Shown here: piece by piece, positions 36,129 to 44,756 of the stretch
Position numbering within the stretch: position 1 is the stretch's first letter
Layout: each line of letters opens with the position of its first letter
Source: Candidatus Rokuibacteriota bacterium
GTDB lineage: Bacteria > Methylomirabilota > Methylomirabilia > Rokubacteriales > CSP1-6
Direction: 5' to 3'
Assembly (NCBI GenBank): GCA_003220685.1
Contig: QHTE01000051.1
Span: 6,556 to 70,555, forward strand
DNA: 64,000 bases
Made by a program: the position numbers and the translations under genes
Notes under the pieces: generated by a model
Told to the model about the DNA's origin: nothing
Databases searched by the model: none
What the model saw: the letters and a program-made list of their open reading frames with translations, nothing else

Positions 36129-37862
36129 TCAGAATCGGTGCTTCAGCTCGAACTCGGGCAAGGGCAGCTTGCCCTCGGCGCGCCAGCGCCGCACTTCGGC
36201 GGCCGCGGCTCCGGCGCGCTCGGGATCCATGCCGCCCGTGCTGGTGTAGGTGGTCAGGGCCGGCAGCGCGAACGCCGTCCCCGCGGCGGTCACGATGTCC
36301 ATCACCCGCAGACAGAGGTCCTCGCGAACCGCCAGGAAGTCGTTCGCGTCCCGGGTGCGGACGTAGACGAACAGCTCGACGTCGAGCGAGCTCTCCCCGA
36401 AGCCGCTGAATCGCACGCGCGAGGTGTCGGGGTCGAGCCGCGGGTGCGCGTCGAGGAGCGCGCGGATGCGGACGAGGACCCAGCGCAGCTGGTCCGGCGC
36501 GGTCTCGTAGCGCAATCGCAAGGTCGTGCTGAACAGGATGCGGTCCCGCTCCTGGAGGTTCTCGACCTGCAGGGTGAGGAACCGGGCGTTCGGGATCGTG
36601 ATCACGGAGCGGTCGGGGGTACGCAGGCGCGTGGACCAGAGGCCGATCCGCTCGACGGTCCCCTGCTGGTCGCCCACGCGGCAGAAGTCGCCCTCCTGCA
36701 CCGGCCGATCGCCGATCACCGCGAGGCCGCCGAACAGATTCTCCACGGTCCGCTGGGCGGCGAGCGCGATGCCGATACCGCCGACGCCGATCGCGGCGAT
36801 CAGCGCGCTGACCTGCACACCCACGGCTTCGAGGAGCATCAGGACCGCCAGGACCGACACCACGATCTTGAGCCCGCGCTGGATGAAGTCGATGACCGGC
36901 TGACTCGGCGGCTCCGGGCGTCGCAGCAGACGCCGCCTCACGATCTGGCTCGAGACTTCGATCAGACGCAGCGCGAGCCAGGTCACGATGATGACGAGCA
37001 GAAACTTCTGGGCCCCGTGAAGGACCGGGAGGACCGCCACCGGCAGCGCGAGACTGGGTTCTCCGGCCTTGAAGACGATGAGCCCGACGAGCCCGCGGAG
37101 CGGCGAGAGCGCCCGACCGAAGGTGGGATCGTTGACGTCGAAGCCGACCCGGATCGCCACCCGGCGCGTCAGCGGCAGCCCGGGTCGAACGACGAGACAC
37201 GCGATGAGCCAGGAGGCGCCGAGCAGGACCAGCAGACCGATCCACTGCCACAGCGCGAGCCGCAACACCCGTGTCTCGACGAGGAACGGGGGCAACCGCT
37301 CGCCGACGATGCCGTAGCTCACTTCGCGATAGAGGTCGGGGATTCGCGTGACGGTGACGTTCGAGAACTGCCAGATGGGGACGCCGTCGTCACGAGGCAC
37401 TCGCTCGAGTAGGATCGAGAACGTCCCCTTCTCGGTCTCGATCCGTCCCACGAGCTGGCGGCCCTTCGCCAGTCCCGTCTCCGGTCGGCCCTCGGGTTCG
37501 TCCGAGACCGTGCCGAGATCGTAGATCGTGTTGTCGAGCACGACCCGGAGCTGACGCGCGAGCTCCGGTCCGCGCGTGGCGACGCCGGCCGCGGGAATGC
37601 GGCGCAGATCGAGGTAGCTCATGGCGCGGCGGTAGTTGTGCAGGGTCGTCGCCTCGAGAAAGCCGCGGATGGTGCTCTGGGGCGTTCCGCGTCCGAACTC
37701 GTCGGGCGGCGGCGGCGCGGTCTCCGGCGCGGCCGTCGAGCCGCCGGCAGGATTGGCCGCCGTCGCCGGCAACGCCGTCGCGAGCGCGAGCGCGACGAGG
37801 CCGACGCCGAGCACGAGCCGCCGAATCACGAATCGACGGGAGGGGAGGCTGATTGTTCGCAT
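36129..37862 (-). CDS. MscS-family mechanosensitive ion channel
   Basis: A 577-residue inner-membrane channel. A signal-like N-terminus is followed by a ~120-residue periplasmic domain (RGFLEATTLHNYRRAMSYLDLRRI) and at least four membrane helices. The MscS pore region is LIAAIGVGGIGIALAAQRTVENLFGGLAVIGDRPVQEGDFC, and the beta domain is GTVERIGLWSTRLRTPDRSVITIPNARF. It fits the larger YbdG/YnaI-type MscS proteins. ATG 37862 follows GGGAG by 7 nt. Palindromic site 4 is 52 nt upstream of the start. Confidence 0.88.
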   Translation of the reverse strand: MRTISLPSRRFVIRRLVLGVGLVALALATALPATAANPAGGSTAAPETAPPPPDEFGRGTPQSTIRGFLEATTLHNYRRAMSYLDLRRIPAAGVATRGPELARQLRVVLDNTIYDLGTVSDEPEGRPETGLAKGRQLVGRIETEKGTFSILLERVPRDDGVPIWQFSNVTVTRIPDLYREVSYGIVGERLPPFLVETRVLRLALWQWIGLLVLLGASWLIACLVVRPGLPLTRRVAIRVGFDVNDPTFGRALSPLRGLVGLIVFKAGEPSLALPVAVLPVLHGAQKFLLVIIVTWLALRLIEVSSQIVRRRLLRRPEPPSQPVIDFIQRGLKIVVSVLAVLMLLEAVGVQVSALIAAIGVGGIGIALAAQRTVENLFGGLAVIGDRPVQEGDFCRVGDQQGTVERIGLWSTRLRTPDRSVITIPNARFLTLQVENLQERDRILFSTTLRLRYETAPDQLRWVLVRIRALLDAHPRLDPDTSRVRFSGFGESSLDVELFVYVRTRDANDFLAVREDLCLRVMDIVTAAGTAFALPALTTYTSTGGMDPERAGAAAAEVRRWRAEGKLPLPEFELKHRF

Positions 37863-37913
37863 CACACTGCTCCCTGGTCGCGAAGACTACGTGAACTCTA
37901 GCTCATTCCGTCC

Positions 37914-37929
37914 CTGGACCAAGGTCCGG
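37914..37929. promoter_or_regulatory. palindromic site 4
   Basis: CTGGACCAAGGTCCGG, one mismatch from a perfect palindrome, is 52 nt upstream of the MscS start at 37862 (minus strand). Confidence 0.6.
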
Positions 37930-37950
37930 CGTGACAAGGTATACGCGTGC

Positions 37951-38247
37951 TCAGAGGTCGAGGAGGGATCGCGATCCGGTCCCGCCCTCGAGCAAGTCGT
38001 GCTGGATCATGCGGCGCCACAGCTTCTGAGCGATCTCGTCGACGGGGACGATCCGGTCGTGTCTGAGCACCTCGCTCGCGGTCGCGACCTCGCCGGCCGA
38101 CACCGGCTCGCGCGATAGCTCGGCGACGTCGAAGGACGGCGGCCGCGCCGTGGACGTGGTGTTGATGTCCCAGGTGTAGATCGGCGTGCAGCCGACCCCC
38201 AGCACGGCCGCGAACGCGATCGGCGACCATCTGTGCGCTGTCGTCAC
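37951..38247 (-). CDS. small lipoprotein of unknown function
   Basis: A 98-residue predicted lipoprotein with the signal SPIAFAAVLGVGC and a short polar domain (SFDVAELSREPVSAGEVATASEVLRHDRIVPVDEIAQKLWRRMIQHDLLEGG). I do not recognise it. GTG 38247 is the only start that keeps the signal. It lies 89 nt upstream of the MscS gene on the same strand, but site 4 sits between them, so each probably has its own promoter. Site 5 is 60 nt upstream. Confidence 0.65.
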   Translation of the reverse strand: MTTAHRWSPIAFAAVLGVGCTPIYTWDINTTSTARPPSFDVAELSREPVSAGEVATASEVLRHDRIVPVDEIAQKLWRRMIQHDLLEGGTGSRSLLDL

Positions 38248-38306
38248 GGTGGCTCAGCGTACCCCGATCGCGCGGCCCGTGAAATGCCTCGACCCGCGCG
38301 GTTCGG

Positions 38307-38322
38307 TTGGACCAAGGTCCAG
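38307..38322. promoter_or_regulatory. palindromic site 5
   Basis: TTGGACCAAGGTCCAG is a near-perfect palindrome 60 nt upstream of the lipoprotein start at 38247 (minus strand). It is also about 190 nt upstream of the plus-strand gene at 38515. Confidence 0.6.
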
Positions 38323-38469
38323 TTCCCAGGCCGTCCTCGACGAGCCTAGTCGTTCGGTCGAGGGGCCAGCGGGCCCCCCGGCGCCACGCGTCACGGCGAG
38401 CACAGCGCCATTGTCGGAAGTGGATCGCGAGCGTCACCCTCGGCAATCCGACCTCGGGCCGATGCGCGG

Positions 38470-38475
38470 TAGAAT
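38470..38475 (+). promoter_or_regulatory. -10 element for the cysteine-synthase-like gene
   Basis: TAGAAT lies 40 nt upstream of the ATG at 38515 within a GC-rich stretch. No clear -35 is visible. Confidence 0.4.
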
Positions 38476-38514
38476 GACTCCCATGCCTTTTTCCCGAAGG
38501 GTCGGATAGGCGCC

Positions 38515-39444
38515 ATGCCCTGGGATCCCCGAATCCAGGCGCTGGTCGATCGCTACCCCGTGCTGCGGGCGGTGGGCGACACTCCGCTCGTACCGGTGGA
38601 CGTGTTGCGGCGCGAGCTGCCGGACGTCGAGGTGTTCGCGAAGATGGAGTCGCTGAACCCCGGCGGCTCGCTCAAGGACCGGCCGGTGCTCCGGATGCTC
38701 CTGGGCGCGCTCGACGACGGTCAGCTCAAGCCTGGCAAGACCGTCCTGGACAGCTCGTCGGGCAACGCAGGCATCGCCTACGCGATGATCGGGCGGATCA
38801 TCGGCGTGCCGGTCGAGATCGTGATCCCCAGCAATGCGAGCGCCGAGCGCAAGAAGCGGATGCTCGCCCACGGGGCGAAGCTCACGTTCACCGACGCGCT
38901 CCTCGGCTACGACGAGGCACTCCGGGAAGTGCGCCGCCGCTACGAGGCCGACCCGGACCACTACTTCTTCTGCGATCAGTACAGCAACCAGGACAACTGG
39001 CGAGCGCACTACGAGACGACGGCGGTCGAGATCCTGCAGCAGACCGGCGGCCGCCTGACTCACGTCGTCGTCGGTGTCGGCACCGGCGGCACCCTGACCG
39101 GCCTGGGCCGGCGCGTCAAGGAGCACGATCCGACGATCCGTCTCGTCTGCGTCATCCCCGAGGCGTTTCCCGGCGTGGAGGGACTCAAGCCGCTCGGACG
39201 CGCCGAGGACATCGTCCCGGCGATCCTCGACGAGAAGCTGATCGACGAGCGCGTGCCGGTGACCGTCGACGAGGCGTATCGAATGTGCGTGCGGCTGGCG
39301 GCGTCAGGGCTGTTCGTGGGTCAGTCGTCCGGCGCGTACATGGCCGGCGTCGAGCGGGTGGCGCGACGCCTCGGCCGCGGCCGCTTCGTCACCCTCTTCA
39401 ACGACATCGGCGAGCGCTACTTCTCCACCCGCCTCTGGGACTGA
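38515..39444 (+). CDS. PLP-dependent cysteine-synthase-family protein
   Basis: A 309-residue fold-type II PLP enzyme (CysK/CysM/CBS family). The cofactor lysine is K54 in NPGGSLKDRP; the substrate loop is DSSSGNAGIAYAMIG; the PLP-phosphate glycine loop is VGVGTGGTLTGLGRRVKE; FNDIGERYFST is at the C-terminus. It probably makes cysteine or a related beta-replaced amino acid from O-acetylserine or a phosphorylated serine. Which acceptor it uses is not evident, and no serine acetyltransferase is adjacent. Confidence 0.9.
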   Translation: MPWDPRIQALVDRYPVLRAVGDTPLVPVDVLRRELPDVEVFAKMESLNPGGSLKDRPVLRMLLGALDDGQLKPGKTVLDSSSGNAGIAYAMIGRIIGVPVEIVIPSNASAERKKRMLAHGAKLTFTDALLGYDEALREVRRRYEADPDHYFFCDQYSNQDNWRAHYETTAVEILQQTGGRLTHVVVGVGTGGTLTGLGRRVKEHDPTIRLVCVIPEAFPGVEGLKPLGRAEDIVPAILDEKLIDERVPVTVDEAYRMCVRLAASGLFVGQSSGAYMAGVERVARRLGRGRFVTLFNDIGERYFSTRLWD

Positions 39445-39586
39445 CCGTCGCGACGTCCTCGGCCCGGCGCCGGGGTGGCTCAGGGGCAGGAGGGCTGGAA
39501 ATTCCGTTCCACCCCCCACTTGAAATTCGAGATATCCTACGCCCTGAGCGCCCCATGACGGGGGGCCAAGACGAAGGGGGCCAACA

Positions 39587-40459
39587 ATGCCAGGTGACAG
39601 GGTGTTCGATCGAAGCGCAGAGGATCTCGGCAACATCATCGCGCTCGAGCACGTCAACGTGAAGATCCCGGACCAGATCATCGCGACGAGCTTCTACGTG
39701 ACGGCCCTCGGGCTCACACGCGACCCGTACCTCATGACCGGCACCGAGAACATGTGGATCAACGCGGGCCAGCAGCAGTTCCACATGCCGACAGGGAAGC
39801 CGGAAGTGCTCCGCGGCGTCATCGGATTCGTCGTGCCCGATCTCGAGGGCCTGAAGATGCGGCTCACGAGCGCGCGCGAGAAGCTGGCGGGGACGAAGTT
39901 CATGTGCGCCGCCGACGACAAGTACGTCAGCGTCACCTGCCCCTGGGGCAACAAGATGCGGTTCCACGCCCCGGGCCCCGAGTTCGGCGAAATGACCCTC
40001 GGCGTCCCCTACGTGGAGTTCGCCGTGCGGCCCAACACCGCCGTCGGGATCGCGAAGTTCTACCAGACCGCGATGGGCGCGCCCGCGTCGGTCACGTTCA
40101 ACGGCAACACCGCGGCCAAGGTGCAGGTCGGCGTCAAGCAGCATCTGATCTTCCGCGAGACGACCGAGCCCGAGGCGCCATACGACGGCCATCACATCGC
40201 GATCTACGTCACGAACTTCTCGGGCCCGCACCGGTGGCTGAAGGACCGCGGCCTCATCAGTGAGGAGTCGAACCCGGTCCAGTACCGGTTCAAGGACATC
40301 GTCGATCCGGAGACCTCGAAGGTGCTCTTCACCATCGAGCACGAGGTCCGCAGCGCGACGCACCCGATGTTCATGCGCCCGCTGGTCTCTCGCAACGCGG
40401 CGCAGCAGCAGAGGACCTACCAGCGCGGCCGCGACGCCTACTACCCCGGCGCCAACTAG
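39587..40459 (+). CDS. VOC-superfamily protein (glyoxalase/dioxygenase fold)
   Basis: A 290-residue protein with two VOC modules. The first starts IIALEHVNVKIPDQIIATSFYVTALGLTRDPYL; the second has VPYVEFAVRPNTAVGIAKFYQTAMGAPA and HHIAIYVTNFSGPHRWLKDRGLI. Metal ligands plausibly include H in LEHVNV, the H in QFHMPTG and a later Glu, but I cannot assign them firmly. It may be an extradiol-type dioxygenase or an isomerase. An AAGGGGG ribosome site precedes the ATG. The 142-nt upstream gap has an AT-richer stretch (39500-39545) likely holding its promoter. Confidence 0.75.
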   Translation: MPGDRVFDRSAEDLGNIIALEHVNVKIPDQIIATSFYVTALGLTRDPYLMTGTENMWINAGQQQFHMPTGKPEVLRGVIGFVVPDLEGLKMRLTSAREKLAGTKFMCAADDKYVSVTCPWGNKMRFHAPGPEFGEMTLGVPYVEFAVRPNTAVGIAKFYQTAMGAPASVTFNGNTAAKVQVGVKQHLIFRETTEPEAPYDGHHIAIYVTNFSGPHRWLKDRGLISEESNPVQYRFKDIVDPETSKVLFTIEHEVRSATHPMFMRPLVSRNAAQQQRTYQRGRDAYYPGAN

Positions 40460-40474
40460 ACCGCCGCCACGAAA

Positions 40475-40509
40475 GCTTCCCGTCGCCGGCTCTTCCGGCG
40501 ACGGGAAGC
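40475..40509. terminator. bidirectional terminator hairpin
   Basis: A perfect 15-bp stem (40475-40489 with 40495-40509) and 5-nt loop lie between the convergent VOC and FecR genes. Confidence 0.75.
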
Positions 40510-40600
40510 GATGTCCCGCCCCCAACCTTCTTTTCGGCTTTCTGTGCCTCGGCGCGCGCCGCGCGCCCTTCCGATTGCACGCGGCGCGTACGATGTCGCG

Positions 40601-41671
40601 CTACGGCTTGTGCAGGATGGTGGGGAGGATGGTGTTGGTCACCGGAGCCGTCAGGCCCGTGACCACACCGATCGCGCCGCCGGTCGCGGCGCCGAGCGAG
40701 CCGGTCGCGCCGCCGGTCACCGCACTGAGCGAGCCGGTCGCCCCGCCGGCGACCGGGCCGAGCGTGCTCGTCGCGCTACTCGTCAGCGTAGAAAGACCAC
40801 TGGTCGCCGCGCCGACAGCGCCGGTCGCGGTGTTCGTCACGCCGCCGACGACCGTGCCGACCCCGCCGGTCGCGCCCGGGCCCGCGCTCGAGCCGGGCTG
40901 AGCGGACGTGGCTTGTGTCGGGCTCGAGCTCGTCACGCCCACGAGCTGCATGGCGTCGCGCAGCGAGATCTGCTTCACCTCGGCGCTGAGCGCCTCGGTG
41001 CTGGCCGCCGGGGCGGTCTGCGGCACCAGGCTGAAGTCCGCGGCGAGACTCGCCGCCGCTTCGCGCGTGATCTTCTGCGGCGAGGACACGGGTTGCGCGC
41101 CGATCACGGTCACGCGCTCGAGCGCCCCGACCTTCACCGCGGGTCCGCTGAGCACGCCCGTCGCGCTCAGCCCGGTCACGTCGACGAGGCCGCGCAGGAT
41201 CGTGATCGTCGACCGATGACCGCCGGGCGCCGGCTGCACCTCGGCGACGACGACGGTGCCGCGGATGGCCGTGACCGCGTTCGGCGTGCGGATCTCGATG
41301 ACCTCGCCCGGCTTCATCAGCCCCTTCGCGACCGCCACCACCGCCCGGCCGTCACCGAGGTGGATCGTGGCCACGCCCGGCACCTCGGTGATCGTCAGCA
41401 CCGACCGCTCGCGCGCGATGACGGTGGCCTTGCCGCCCAGCAGCACCCGCACGAGCGAGCGCTCGCCGGTCGTGATCCGATCGCGGAGGAACAGATCGTC
41501 CTTGAACTGGAGGGGCCGGGGCTCCGGCAGCGCCACGCGCGCCACCGTCGCGACACCCACGACGTTGGTCACCACCCCGACCGGCTCGAGCGCAAGAGTG
41601 GAGGACGCCAGCAGCAGCGCCGCGGCGCCGGTGAGCAGCAGTGCTGCGATGACTCGCCTGACGAGACTCAT
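40601..41671 (-). CDS. FecR-domain protein with 11-residue repeats at the C-terminus
   Basis: A 356-residue exported protein. A signal peptide (VIAALLLTGAAALLLASSTLA) is followed by a FecR-like domain (~30-190): LFLRDRITTGERSLVRVLLGG, VIEIRTPNAVTAIRGTVVVAEV. FecR domains sense envelope signals, but no anti-sigma transmembrane part is visible. The last ~90 residues are Gly/Ala/Thr-rich with an 11-residue period (VGAATSGLSTL, LGPVAGGATGS, LSAVTGGATGS, LGAATGGAIGV), seven copies. ATG 41671 follows GGGAG. Confidence 0.75.
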   Translation of the reverse strand: MSLVRRVIAALLLTGAAALLLASSTLALEPVGVVTNVVGVATVARVALPEPRPLQFKDDLFLRDRITTGERSLVRVLLGGKATVIARERSVLTITEVPGVATIHLGDGRAVVAVAKGLMKPGEVIEIRTPNAVTAIRGTVVVAEVQPAPGGHRSTITILRGLVDVTGLSATGVLSGPAVKVGALERVTVIGAQPVSSPQKITREAAASLAADFSLVPQTAPAASTEALSAEVKQISLRDAMQLVGVTSSSPTQATSAQPGSSAGPGATGGVGTVVGGVTNTATGAVGAATSGLSTLTSSATSTLGPVAGGATGSLSAVTGGATGSLGAATGGAIGVVTGLTAPVTNTILPTILHKP

Positions 41672-41976
41672 TGGATCTCCCTCGCCGTCGCCACGTCCGA
41701 TGTCTCCGTCGGCTCTCGGTGCGCGCGGCGAAGTGCTCAGGGAGCAAGCGAAATGCCACGACATTCCGGATTTCCACAATAATCAAACCGAAAGGTTCTC
41801 CTGGATTTGGACCACCGGTCACGGACTCGCGCTGGTCGCGCGCGAGCCAGACTGTCCGCTTCTGGCCAGTCTGGCCGTGTCAAAACAGATTCCGGATTGT
41901 TGCGTTCGCGCGCGAGTGGGACTACGCTCGCCGTCACTCGCGCCCGCGCTCGCACGAGCGCGCAAAGGAGCCGGAC
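41672..41976. other. 305-bp divergent intergenic region
   Basis: It separates the FecR gene (minus) from the amidohydrolase gene (plus). An AT-richer patch at 41766-41815 should hold the divergent promoters. TTGGAC followed by an off-spacing GGTCAC at 41808 resembles half of the palindrome, but I do not call it a site. I see no gene or RNA in it. Confidence 0.5.
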
Positions 41977-43110
41977 ATGTCCCTCAGCGTGATGTCGGCC
42001 GACAGCCACATGGATTTGATCTATCTCCCGCCCGACACGTTCACGTCGCGCATGGCGTCGCGGTGGCGCGACCGCGCGCCGCAGGTGATCGAGCGCGACG
42101 GTCGCAAGGTGTGGGTCTCGGGCGACGCGGTGCTCGGGCCGTGGGGCGTGTACGGCCCAGGCGTGACGGGCGGACGGCGCGGCCGCATCCTCGCGGACGC
42201 CGGCTTCGCCTCCGGCACGCAGACCCGGCCCTCGAATCCCGCCGAGCGTCGCCAGGATCAGGAGCGCGACGGCGTCGAGGCCGAGATCATCTACGGCATC
42301 ATCGGGATCTCGCGCGGGCTCTTCACGCACAGCGGCATCGCCGACCACGAGACGCTCGCGGCGGTGTACCGCGCGTACAACGACTACATCGCCGACTTCA
42401 ATCGATCCGAGCCCGGCCGCTTCTTCGGGCTCGGCTGCCTGCCGAATCACGACGCGGAGGCCGCCGCCGATGAGGTGCGGCACTGCGCCGAGCTCGGCCT
42501 GCGCGGCGCCGTCTTCGTTCCGTGGGGCTCGAAGCTGCCGGTGTGGCACCCGATATGGGAGCCGCTGTGGGCGACCGCAGAAGACACTGGTCTCGTCCTT
42601 TCTTTTCACGTCTTCGAGGGCGGCGCCGCGACGGTGGGCTACGCCGTTCAGGGTATCCAGAGCCCGGCGTCCGCGGGCTCGTGGACCGTGGTCGCGCCGC
42701 TCCAGATGGACGAGATCTGCGCGTCGGTGATCCTGTCCGGCGTCTGCGAGCGCCATCCGAAGCTCACCCTGGTTCTCGGCGAGAGCGGGATCGGCTGGCT
42801 GCCGTACATGCTCGAGCGTCTCGACGACACCTACGAGGAGCGCCTGGCCGACGACCTCGAGCTCAAGCTGCCGCCGAGCGCCTACTTCAAGCGGCAGATG
42901 TACGCGACCTTCCAGAAGGACTTCCACGGCGTGCGCGCGATGGCGGAGATCGCGCCCGACAACGTCATGTGGGGCTCGGACTATCCGCACCGCGACGGCA
43001 CCTGGCCCTTCTCGCAGAAGGCGATCGAGGAGCAGTTCCGCGGCATCTCGCCGGCGGTCCAGTCGAAGATGCTCTGGGAGAACGTGCGGCGCGTCTACCG
43101 GGTCGCCTGA
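41977..43110 (+). CDS. amidohydrolase-family protein (amidohydrolase_2 / decarboxylase type)
   Basis: A 377-residue TIM-barrel metal enzyme of the ACMSD/amidohydrolase_2 type. The N-terminal metal pair is SADSHMDL. Other expected ligands are a His in LVLSFHVFEGG and the Asp in NVMWGSDYPHRDGTWPFS. Such enzymes hydrolyse or decarboxylate aromatic or unsaturated acids; the exact reaction is unknown. The ATG at 41977 follows AAAGGAG. The 4-oxalocrotonate-tautomerase-like gene lies downstream, which suggests aromatic catabolism. Confidence 0.8.
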   Translation: MSLSVMSADSHMDLIYLPPDTFTSRMASRWRDRAPQVIERDGRKVWVSGDAVLGPWGVYGPGVTGGRRGRILADAGFASGTQTRPSNPAERRQDQERDGVEAEIIYGIIGISRGLFTHSGIADHETLAAVYRAYNDYIADFNRSEPGRFFGLGCLPNHDAEAAADEVRHCAELGLRGAVFVPWGSKLPVWHPIWEPLWATAEDTGLVLSFHVFEGGAATVGYAVQGIQSPASAGSWTVVAPLQMDEICASVILSGVCERHPKLTLVLGESGIGWLPYMLERLDDTYEERLADDLELKLPPSAYFKRQMYATFQKDFHGVRAMAEIAPDNVMWGSDYPHRDGTWPFSQKAIEEQFRGISPAVQSKMLWENVRRVYRVA

Positions 43111-43160
43111 AACAGGCGCCGCGCCCCGCGCCCGACCGCGCCGCCGGTGCTGGGCCTGTC

Positions 43161-43189
43161 TTGCCCGGCGAGCGGCCCACTGCGATAAT
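43161..43189 (+). promoter_or_regulatory. sigma70-like promoter of the tautomerase gene
   Basis: TTGCCC (43161-43166) and GATAAT (43184-43189) are 17 nt apart, 35 nt before the ATG at 43224. Confidence 0.5.
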
Positions 43190-43223
43190 CCGTGTCACGA
43201 ACGAACCCTGCGAGGAGAGAGCC

Positions 43224-43406
43224 ATGCCGAACATCACGATCCAGTGGTACGCCGGACGGACCGACCAGCAGAAGCGCGAGATCACCGCCGCGATCACCGA
43301 GGCGATGGTGAAGATCGGCAAGACGACCGCCGACCAGGTCCACATCGTCTTCCAGGACGTGGAAAAATCGAACTGGGGCGTCAACGGAAAGCTGGCAACC
43401 GACTAG
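43224..43406 (+). CDS. 4-oxalocrotonate tautomerase-family protein
   Basis: A 60-residue tautomerase subunit. Met is followed directly by Pro (MPNITIQW), the catalytic base after processing. TDQQKREITAAITEAM, VHIVFQDVEKSNWGVNGKL complete the pattern of the family. It would isomerise 2-hydroxymuconate-like acids in aromatic ring degradation. It is the full length of the family (58-62 residues), with GAGGAGAGA before ATG. It is likely functional although it borders a decayed region. Confidence 0.85.
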   Translation: MPNITIQWYAGRTDQQKREITAAITEAMVKIGKTTADQVHIVFQDVEKSNWGVNGKLATD

Positions 43407-43439
43407 GGTGATCATGACCGACGCGCGCCTGACGGGGCT

Positions 43440-43655
43440 CGCCGCCGGTGGCGCGGGTTCCCCTGCTTCGGGATCTCGCTCCTGGCTGGGCTGAAGGCCA
43501 TCCCCGGCGAGCTCTACGAGGCGGCGGCGGTGGACGGCGCCAACATCGCGTAGCGCTTCCGCCACGTGAGGTTGCCGTCCCTGCGCAACAATCTGGACCT
43601 TCAACGACTTCGCGATCGTCTACATCCTCACCAAGGGCGGGCCGGGCGCGAAGTG
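43440..43655 (+). pseudogene. decayed sugar-type ABC transporter permease (MalF/UgpA-like)
   Basis: In one frame: GLKAIPGELYEAAAVDGANIA then a TAG where Gln is expected, then RFRHV-LPSLR, the permease EAA loop. After a frame change: TFNDFAIVYILTKGGPGA, a signature of the C-terminal part of carbohydrate permeases. The segment is far too short for a ~290-residue permease, carries an in-frame stop and a frameshift, and lacks its start and partner genes, so it is a remnant. Confidence 0.75.
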
Positions 43656-43894
43656 ACGAGCTCGGCCACCTCTTCATCGTGGCGCGCTCGCAGCCCGATC
43701 TGTACGACTTCCTCGCTCAGGAGCTCTCCGGCGCCGAGAAGATCCGGGTGCTCCTCGATCGGCGCCGCGGGGAGCAGCGCCAGCGGGCCGAGGAGCTGAC
43801 CGAAGAGCGGCGGCGCGCCGAGCGGCGCCGCGAGCAGCTCGATCAGGGCCTCCGTGACTGGGGCTTCGGGGTGGCCCCGCGACGGCACGGATGA
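43655..43894 (+). CDS. small basic coiled-coil protein, start unclear
   Basis: Beginning about 43655 a frame reads DELGHLFIVARSQPDLYDFLAQELSGAEKIRVLLDRRRGEQRQRAEEL and then a highly charged Arg/Glu-rich coiled-coil tail. This is a hypothetical type I have seen in such genomes, but with no known role. No good start lies at its beginning; the formal GTG at 43448 would add ~69 residues that are out-of-frame permease remnant. It may be a truncated gene or may use an unseen start. It overlaps the next pseudogene by 4 nt (ATGA). Confidence 0.4.
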   Translation, partial: DELGHLFIVARSQPDLYDFLAQELSGAEKIRVLLDRRRGEQRQRAEELTEERRRAERRREQLDQGLRDWGFGVAPRRHG

Positions 43895-44638
43895 CCGACC
43901 ATCTCCTCGTCGAGCGGGACGGCCCCACCGCGCTACTCACCTTCAATCGTCCCGACGCGCGCAACTCGGTGACGTTCGAGATGTACGAGGCGCTGCACGA
44001 CGCGTGCGTCACGCTCGACGCCGACCCGTCCGTGCGCGCGCTGATCATAAAAGGCGCCGGCGACCGGGCCTTCGCGAGCGGCACCGACATCCGCCAGTTC
44101 CTCGACTTCGAGACCCGCGAGGACGCACTCGGCTACGAAGCCCGCCTGACGCGGGTGCTCTCGAGGCTCGCCGGCATGAGCAAGCCGACGATCGCCATGC
44201 TGCAGGGCGACGCGATCGGGGGCGGTCTCTTCATCGCGCTGGCGTGTGACCTGAGGCTCGCGGCCCCTCACGCGCGCTTCGGCGTGCCGGTGGCCCGTAC
44301 GCTTGGCAACTTTCTGGCCCCAGTGAGCCTCACCTTGCTGGTGTCGGTGCTCGGTCCCAACCGCGCGCGCGAGATCGTGCTGACGGCCCGACTGCTCGAC
44401 GCTCAGGAGGCAAGGCGCGCCGGAGCTCGAGTCGCGCGCGCGAGAGCTCGCCGCGAGCCTGGCCGAGCTGGCCCCGCTCACGCTCGCCGCGACCAAGGAG
44501 GCCACGCGCCGGATGCTCGCGGCGCTGGCGCCGCGGGACCTCGACGATCTCATCCTGTCCTGCTACCTGAGCCGGGACTTCCGCGAGGGCGTGCGGTCGT
44601 TCCTGGAGAAGCGAACGCCTGACTGGCAGGGGCGCTGA
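43891..44638 (+). pseudogene. enoyl-CoA hydratase/isomerase family gene with internal frameshift
   Basis: The first ~172 codons are a good crotonase domain: oxyanion loop GAGDRAFASGTDIRQF and MLQGDAIGGGLFIALACDLRLAAPHARFGVP. Near 44410-44420 the frame changes. Beyond it the other frame continues PELESRARELAASLAELAPLTLAATKEATRRML and ends DWQGR at a stop at 44638. About 20-30 nt seem lost at the join (the usual AAGLVHEVVP segment). A sequencing error is possible, but the adjacent decay supports a genuine pseudogene. Confidence 0.75.
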
Positions 44639-44756
44639 TTCGCCGGGCGGGAGGTCGTTTCGTCGGGACGGTCTAGTGGGTCTGTCCGAGGGAGGTCGAT
44701 CCAACAGCCTGCTGGTTGGCGGCCGAATGACACCACCCGGCGCGCCGAACCAGCAT

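Noticed and set aside
39465-39545. possible tRNA-like sequence before the VOC gene
   Set aside because: No T-arm GGTTC-GANTC core, acceptor stem or CCA-compatible cloverleaf could be drawn.
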